A program made the position numbers and the translations under genes. A DNA stretch of 64,000 nt from Armillaria gallica (lineage: Eukaryota; Basidiomycota; Agaricomycetes; Agaricales; Physalacriaceae), in the NCBI GenBank assembly GCA_037576215.1, contig JBANDB010000010.1, forward strand, positions 1-64,000, given 5' to 3'. Below, in pieces: positions 57,466-64,000 of this stretch. The notes below the pieces were generated by a model. That model did not search any database, was not told the origin of the DNA, and worked only from the letters and a program-made list of their open reading frames with translations. Each line of letters opens with the position of its first letter. Within the stretch, counting starts at the first letter, position 1.

Positions 57466-60400
57466 TCATATCTGTTCTTCCTCATCTCGAGCCACTTGGT
57501 CTTCTGCCAGATACTGATGACTATCCTCTTCACAGTTCTCCTTAACCTTCTTCAATGCCTTGTCCCACTCCTTGACACATTGATCTGCTAATCTGATGTA
57601 GACATCTGCCATCTTATATGCATATGCAGAGGCACCAGACTCAACATCACTGACATGGGCAATCTGTATCCATGTATCAGCTGTTTGACAGTGCGAAACT
57701 TCAATGCGACGTCTCTCTTCCTCCAACATCTCAACTTCCTCGGACCATTGGTCTAGATCGGCATGATCCCACATCCATTTCACATGCCTGACTAAATTCA
57801 ATGTTAGAAATAATAGTAACAACAAAAGATACAAGCACACTCTTGGTCACCCATTCCTCCTCTGCAGACTCTGATAGGTCTTCAGGCTTCAGCGCACCCC
57901 ACAGCCAGGAATCAGGTTTCATGGAATCACCCAAGTCATGACTCTGAGCAGCATTTTTAGCTGCAAGATGTGTCTCCTTCAGTTCACAAAGATCTGAATC
58001 TGTCAGAGACATGCCGAGGGTGATCAGGTGTTTCTGGACATGATTATATCGGTGCATAGAGTCAAGTTTGTCTAACTGGAAATGAGTGATGAACTTGTGG
58101 GCTCGTGTACACATTGTTTGTCCATGGAATTCCATACGTACAATGCGTGTGTTGTAGCTTTGGCTGATGATGAGCTCGCAGATTTCTGCCAGGATATCAT
58201 GGGCTTGGCTGACTCTCAGGGAGTACTCAATCGATATTAGACCATCAATTCCGTATCGAACACACTGGTTAGGAGTCAGTCGACTGGGAAGTGGGAGTTT
58301 TGCATTCTCTAGATGTGTGATGTCTACAGGTGCTGTCGCAGCCTTTAGACCAGGAAAGAATTGAACAATGATTTTCAGCCACTCTATGGTATCATCATAA
58401 AGTGCACGTCGAGTAGCTTGGAGTCTGTTCTCCTCAGCATCAGTCTGGTACCTGAGATCTGGCTCCCTTTTCTCGAGAAGTATGAGACATTGTCTTGTAT
58501 ACCAATATCAGATGAGTTTTACACAAAAGAAGGAAGAACTCACTGTTCATGATCCAGGCGAACACCCTCCATGATTGCCTCAGTCACTCCCTTGCTCATA
58601 CCAGCGATGGGTTCATCACTCAAGAGAGCTGTTTTCTCCTTCTCAAGGAGATCGGTCACCATGCTTTGCATTGTTGGGCAGTCTAACGAGTTCATGCACA
58701 TCTGTCAGAAGGATCAAAAGAGGAAGTAAATGTGCTTACTGATGTTGTTGAAGTTGCATTGAAATCGATCAATAAGAGGTTTAGTTTCTCACATAGGCAT
58801 GGGCTTACAGTACTCTGCTTCCCATTGCTCGATGATTGTTGGTGTATGTGTCGCTGTGAGTGCCTGAAATGCACGTTGAAGATTCTCCTTCATTTGAACA
58901 GCCTTGGGATATTTGACTCTTAAATACCGTGCTACAATGATGCCCGTTAATCAAGAATGTGATAACACCTGAAAAGACTCACCTAGGCCAATGACTTTAC
59001 CCCAATTCCAGTCATTGAGAAGAAAGTCCAGCACATCGTGATGAAGACCATGATTCATCTGCTTCAGGCTCCCACCAGCACACTTTGTTTTTGCCCAGGG
59101 TGACTCGACATTATCTCCACAACTTCTCCCACAGCCCGGAGTATGATTGAAGGAATATAGAGCCTTACATCACCCAATGTGGGGGAGGATATGCACCTGG
59201 CCAATATTCCCTTCTAGTTCATGGAACCTTGCGAGGACTTCTTCCACCAGACCAGGAAAGCATTGGCCCATAATACGTGTAAGGAGATTTGGAAGGTACT
59301 GGCAAACAAGATCATAGCTAAGGCATATCCACCACTGCATCTCCTGTTTTTTCAGGACACCAAAGACACAACGGTCCGCATAATACAGCCTATCAGAATA
59401 GTCCTTAATTGCATGTAAGAAAATAAGAACTGGCCAACATACCTTTCCCCCGCATACATATCCACTATGGCATCGGGCTTGAACATTACATGGCGTACAC
59501 ACTGTACACCAACAATGCCTGTCACAACCAGATTGACAAATTTCATCAAATGTTCAAACTTCAGGGCACGCAGTTTAGCGCAGTCACACTTCTGCTGGAA
59601 TGTCAGTGTCTTGCAGATATCATTTCCAAAGGAACCTACGTCGTGCGGGTCATTCTCAACTCGGGAAAGGTACCGCTGGTACTCGTGCTCCTCTACAACA
59701 TAAGCACAACCTGCATTCAATGCCTCTTCATGAGGATCGTCAGGTTTGTTGATTTGCAGTACATTAAAAGTCCCGTCGCAGTCAAGGAACAGCGTATACT
59801 TATGCCTATTCTGTAATAAGAACGAGAAGACAATGACAGCAAACCAATCTTACTTTTCACTCTCCAAGGTGTTCTTCAACACATCCACATCAAGATTCCA
59901 GCCCGGTTCGGGGCATGCAGAACAATGTATGGCTATAGATGCTTTCAGCTGATGCGTAATATAATTGTCAATACCATGGGCCTGGCCACTTCGACGAACA
60001 GCTTGCAGGTGATGATGAATGTGGGAGGCTTGCATGAAGGTACGATATGAATCCTAGTAATACAGAAGTAAGCATGACGCTAGAGCCAGTAAAAAATACA
60101 CAATACCAAAACCTCGTTGGGCTGACCAGCATTTGTGAGTTTCTGGAGAGCACTGCAAAAAGACTCCACAGATTTGGTAGAAGTGCAGTTGTGTATGTCA
60201 AATTGATTGAGAACCTCAGTGGTAAAAACAGTCTCAGGATGTACCAAGGTTGCAGGAAATAATAGGTGGTGGAATAACTGTTTTGCTTCATTTGTTTCCC
60301 AGTCACGGCAGAAGCAGAACATTATATTGACTTCATGATACCCATTGATGTCAATGACAATCACCCTACAAAACGCTGTTGAGAGTTGGTTCAGGCATGG

Positions 60401-60945
60401 ACGACCATCATGTCCCAGACAAAACACATAACCAAGGTTACGCAAAGAGGTTTTCTTGAAGTAGTGACCATTCCACTTCTCCACACGATGAAAGGGAAGG
60501 TGACGGTGGGACTCGATCATACATCGAGCGCAGCATGGAGGACGCAAATAGCAGCTGAGGCATCGATATTCAGCAAGAGCTTGGGCGGTGCTGGTGCAGG
60601 TGCAGGGTGCAGTGGCACATGAATCATAGTTGGCAGCCAGGTATGTGGATTGGATATGAGAAAATAATGAAAGGAATGGCTTCATCTTCTTGCTAGCCCC
60701 CTTCAATTACATGAATTAATAGTGTTCGCATCAGCAAAAAAAACACGCACTTGGGGCTGATGATCCTTGCAAGGAGCCTCCACCACACTATCCACTAAGG
60801 GAACAACTCCCTCGTCATCACCGTTGACAGTTGCTAGTCCCGGGGGCATACTCGATAGATCTATGGAGAACTCGGTGTTAGGAAAGCGAACGACTGACAC
60901 AGGCTTGCACCTGGTCAATTGCTCTAAGGATAGAAGCTTTTTCAT
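57466..60945 (-). CDS. KDZ transposase with CxC2 cysteine cluster, one in-frame stop
   Basis: Kyakuja-Dileera-Zisupton transposase. First exon 60945-60751, second from 60700. The N-terminal CxC2 zinc module is clear: EYRCLSCYLRPPCCARCMIE, HRHLPFHRVEKWNGHYF, CLGHDGRPC, then VIDINGYHEVNIMFCFC. Next come DSYRTFMQASHIHHHLQAVR, CSACPEPGWNLD, LFLDCDGTFNVL (likely first catalytic Asp), ICLSYDLVCQYL (second), SFNHTPGCGRSCGDNVESPW (likely Glu), HHDVLDFLLNDWNWGK. The C-terminal region has SYNTRIVRMEFHGQTMCTRA and HVKWMWDHADLDQWSEEVEM. A TGA at 59170-59172 sits before the SFNHT motif, probably an old CGA. Otherwise near complete over many exons. In basidiomycetes these elements have been linked with TET/JBP genes; none is seen here. 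Confidence 0.85.
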
Positions 60946-61653
60946 AGCAAATGTCTAATATAGAGAGTAGGCAGATCAGCGTGAAGTTGGCTAGTACTGA
61001 GGGTGAATGAAGTTACAAGGACAAGAGTAGTGCTTTGCTTTGGACGTTCATTCCCGGGTGGCATTCAGCATATCTAAATATTGTTTTGATGATAAAAAGG
61101 GACATGTCAACAGGGGGGCAAAAAAATACAAATTTTGTGTTATGGTAACAACATAGTAACAAAAGTATAGTGTGTCGAAGGCATATAACATCAAATCCCA
61201 GTGAAATACACGATGAATAACAAAAGTTCAGCTGAACGAAAGAACATCTAAAGATCAATGGAGTGGCAGCAATAAAGGAGAAAGAAGCCCATGGCTGAAC
61301 AATACCACCATGCCATGCCACCGATGGACGGAGAGTGCTAGCCAGCGACAACACATCCAAAGATGGGCATTGAGTAGTACATGAGGATTTAGTGCTTCGG
61401 TGCTGTAGGAATCCAAAAAGTGGAGGACCATCGACGAAGCGTCAAATGGACATTGACTGATCCGTTCAGATCAAGTCATTTACGAGGGCAAGCAACATTA
61501 GATGCAATGTGAGCAGAGAACAGAGGCAAGAAAAGTTTACACAAGCATAACCACTGTATTTGGCACTGCTTGCTTGAGCATGTGTCATAGATGAAAAAGT
61601 TTTAAATTCAGCAAACAACATACAAGACATCCAAAAACAGGTAAGGAATTGTA
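60946..61653. other. Gap between the KDZ gene and the next large gene
   Basis: No supported coding region. Both flanking genes are on the minus strand, so this should hold the KDZ promoter. The minus-strand frame at 61013-61360 resembles nothing I know. Confidence 0.4.
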
Positions 61654-63568
61654 TTACATAGTGTACTCCCACTCTGAGACATCAAGATAGATCCCTGGCC
61701 ACTGACTGTCAATGGTTTGACATACTTCAGGTAGATAGTCAGTGTCAGGAGTGTGAGCAAGGCAACAAAATACCACAGGACTATGTCCAAAGTATCGAAA
61801 GAATGTGTCCACATAGTGAGCTGCTATCTGACTTTCGAGTAACAGGAAGTCCTCCTCTGAATACCCTGTTGATTTGGTGGTGCTCACAAAAGCTGGTACC
61901 TCTCCCATCCAACTTTTCATGATCTTCTTCAAAGAGAACAGGTATAGCACTCTGCTGATCCAGGAGGGATGAGCCAGGCCATAATTGGCACAACCAATAT
62001 CAATGGTTCCAGGGTGATGTCCACCTTTGGGAAAGCAGCCACCCAGATCACGCTGGTGAACGATATCCTCATGAGGAATGGAACTAGCTCGTTTGTCCAA
62101 AGCTCGAAGCTCGAAATGAAATCCTAGCTCGGAAAGCTCCCACAATATCTCTTGTGTCTGCTCAATGGCAAGTGAGGAATAAGGCTCTCCTCCCCAATTC
62201 GGCACCCCCTCATGAATAAAATCCTGCAAGGTAAATTCTCCGCAACACCCCTCCATCAAGTACTGCACTTTCTCACAACACTTCGCAGTCTTTGTACTGT
62301 CCTTCTCTGTCTCATGAACATATCCCAAGGTGAGCAATGCCCGCCACTCTTGATGAAGCAACGTAGGAGGAAGATATGAAGGAGATGTTAATTGAGTGAT
62401 CAATGGTACCCTCAGTCATAGCCAGGCCTGAATGCAGGCGTCCCTCTTTTCAGAATTTTCAATGGAGGCGAAAAGGTCCAGGTGAGGAAAAAGGTACCCA
62501 TTCAGACCACTGTTCTCTGGCCCAACTGAAGAATAGCAACGTGTTTTATTGCAATCAACTTTCAGAAGTCTGTCACGCCAGGCTGGATGCATTGCAGGAA
62601 GGATCGGATGTTGTATGTCGAGGAACCTGTGAACATCTTGCCATATGGGCTGCGCATGTCCTCAGCAGAATCGACCAGGCACTAAAGAAGCATCAGAACA
62701 AGAACAATTTGAGTAGTCTAAACATACCGGGTGTAAATCTAACATCCTTACGAGTAGTGAGAGGGGGTGGGGGATAGAAAGAAGCAAATACATCCAGTCT
62801 GGGCAGACTAAAGGGATCTGCCCAACAGATATAATCTCGAGTGAACCGTTCCATTGCCTGATACTTTTCTGTCTGATTCGCTGCACCAGTGAAAATGGGT
62901 GGGAATTTAAGTCGCGATGGTTCGAGAGGGAGATGTATTTGGGGGTGTTCCATATCAGCTAGGGCATCAACACAATAGCTGGGAGCTTCATGAAGGGGCT
63001 TGAAAAACCACACCAGGATACCCGCTCGAAAGAAACGCTGAAGTGTGGTGGCGTCACTAGCAAAGACACCCATTAGATGAGAGTATGCATTGGAGGACTC
63101 CTCGTGTCGTGTAATGGCTCCATCAAGCATTGGTTTGTATACAGTGATGTAGTCTGTAAGAGCTTGAAGTAAACGGGCAACTCTCTGTGTCTCCGCAATA
63201 GACAAACAAACACGGTCAAAAACCATGGATAGCTTTTCTAGGCATCATAGGAATAACTGCAGCAAGTTGACATGCAATTTGATGTTTTTCTGGACGTCGT
63301 TGGGCTGCTGGATTACGGTAACATTGGCCACATCGATGATAGCGCAACACTCCTCCTGCAGCCTCATGAAATCCGACCCAGCCATTCTGCCTACATTTTG
63401 GACAATGCACGTCAAGTCATCCTCCATGAAAGATGAACGTGAGAGTTGTGCGAAGAGCACATCTTTCGAAGAGCCTCTGCGAAGGCACACAAGATGCGGA
63501 TGTGTCGGACAGTAGGGTTGCAGCCAAAGGAGAGGATCGTCCATCCCATACTGGTAGTCTATTTGCAT
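61654..63568 (-). pseudogene. Large agaricomycete-type protein gene next to KDZ, two in-frame stops
   Basis: From the 5' side: SFMEDDLTCIVQNVGRMAGS, VIQQPNDVQKNIKLHVNLLQ, a TGA at 63245-63247, CLEKLSMVFDRVCLSIAETQ, DYITVYKPMLDGAITRHEES, FRAGILVWFFKPLHEAPSYC, an unresolved splice region, PSWRDRLLKVDCNKTRCYSS, GYLFPHLDLFASIENSEKRD, a second TGA after QAWL, then WRALLTLGYVHETEKDSTKT, EILWELSELGFHFELRALDK and CFPKGGHHPGTIDIG. I recall proteins of this type as abundant, unnamed families in agaricomycete genomes. No known domain or catalytic motif. Start uncertain; the true N-terminus may lie further 5'. Adjacent and co-oriented with KDZ, so it may belong to the same element. Confidence 0.55.
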
Positions 63569-64000
63569 GTAAACTTGTCACTGGAGACCCACAGGCGGAT
63601 ACCACAACTGAGGAGCATTCGGTGTCACAATGAAATGATCGCTGTCGGGGATTATGGTACCGAATCTACCATCTGTAAAAGAGCATGCTATAGCATGGTA
63701 AGTCTGTGGGTTTTAAAGTCATGCAGGCATACAAACATATGTTCGGAGGGGGATGCTTTGTGCAGAAGGTACTTGTACTTCATTTGAAGTTTTTGAGGTG
63801 TAATATCAGATGTCTTGATGTCCATCTAGAGCCGTATTTTAGTGGCTGGGGGAATAGATGATGTAAGCATGAAGGTAAGCAGTAGAAATGAACCAACAAA
63901 CATAGTTCAAGTAGTGTGCTGGAGGTAACAGAGACTACGCAACTGAGACAAAGTTTGGGCAGGTGAAAGATAGAAGTAGATGTAGACTGCCAACAAAACA
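63569..64000. other. Window end, no gene assigned
   Basis: May contain the 5' exons of the preceding gene or the end of the element. Not resolved. Confidence 0.3.

Noticed and set aside
61654..63568. TET/JBP dioxygenase next to KDZ
   Set aside because: I looked for the HxD...H...R pattern of this family in the neighbouring gene and did not find it. The protein belongs to a different, unnamed type.

Overview
The window looks like nuclear DNA from a filamentous basidiomycete, most likely an agaricomycete. The genes are split by many 45-60 nt GT-AG introns, the metabolic genes are of fungal type, and the transposons belong to families I know mainly from Agaricomycetes: a KDZ transposase with a CxC2 cysteine cluster, a CACTA-like transposase with a partner gene, hAT, and Ty3/gypsy chromoviruses.

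1-11 kb is a compact block of ordinary genes. In order they are chorismate mutase (minus), a small coiled-coil protein (plus), thiamine thiazole synthase THI4 (plus), proteasome chaperone Nas2/PSMD9 (plus), a 64-residue metallothionein in five exons with a repeated promoter element (minus), an AidB-like acyl-CoA dehydrogenase (minus) and a membrane ferric-reductase-like oxidoreductase (minus). I closed the splice models of six of the seven in frame from start to stop. The seventh, the dehydrogenase, has an unresolved first junction.

11-15 kb carries no gene I can recognise. From about 15.3 to 54 kb lies a nest of transposable elements. The oldest layer is one hAT transposase gene on the plus strand, now in six pieces over about 38.6 kb. 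Into it went copies of a TIR family with ends TGATGAGCCT, two copies of an unclassified 1.7 kb repeat, and a solo LTR. Ty3/gypsy element 1 (20875-33443, minus) sits inside one TIR copy and holds two further nested TIR copies. Ty3/gypsy element 2 (37358-52904, plus) sits inside the solo LTR. It holds another solo LTR in its left LTR, a 749 bp TA-flanked TIR element in its right LTR, and in gag an 8.67 kb CACTA-like transposon (40552-49219) with three genes. Both gypsy elements seem to use self-priming reverse transcription, as Tf1 does, and both carry small single-pass membrane ORFs between the 5' LTR and gag.

54-64 kb holds a gag remnant, a near-complete KDZ transposase gene (57466-60945, minus) with one in-frame stop, and a second large protein gene (61654-63568, minus) with two stops. 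The window ends inside or near that element. Decay is dominated by CpG transitions, as expected if these repeats are cytosine-methylated.
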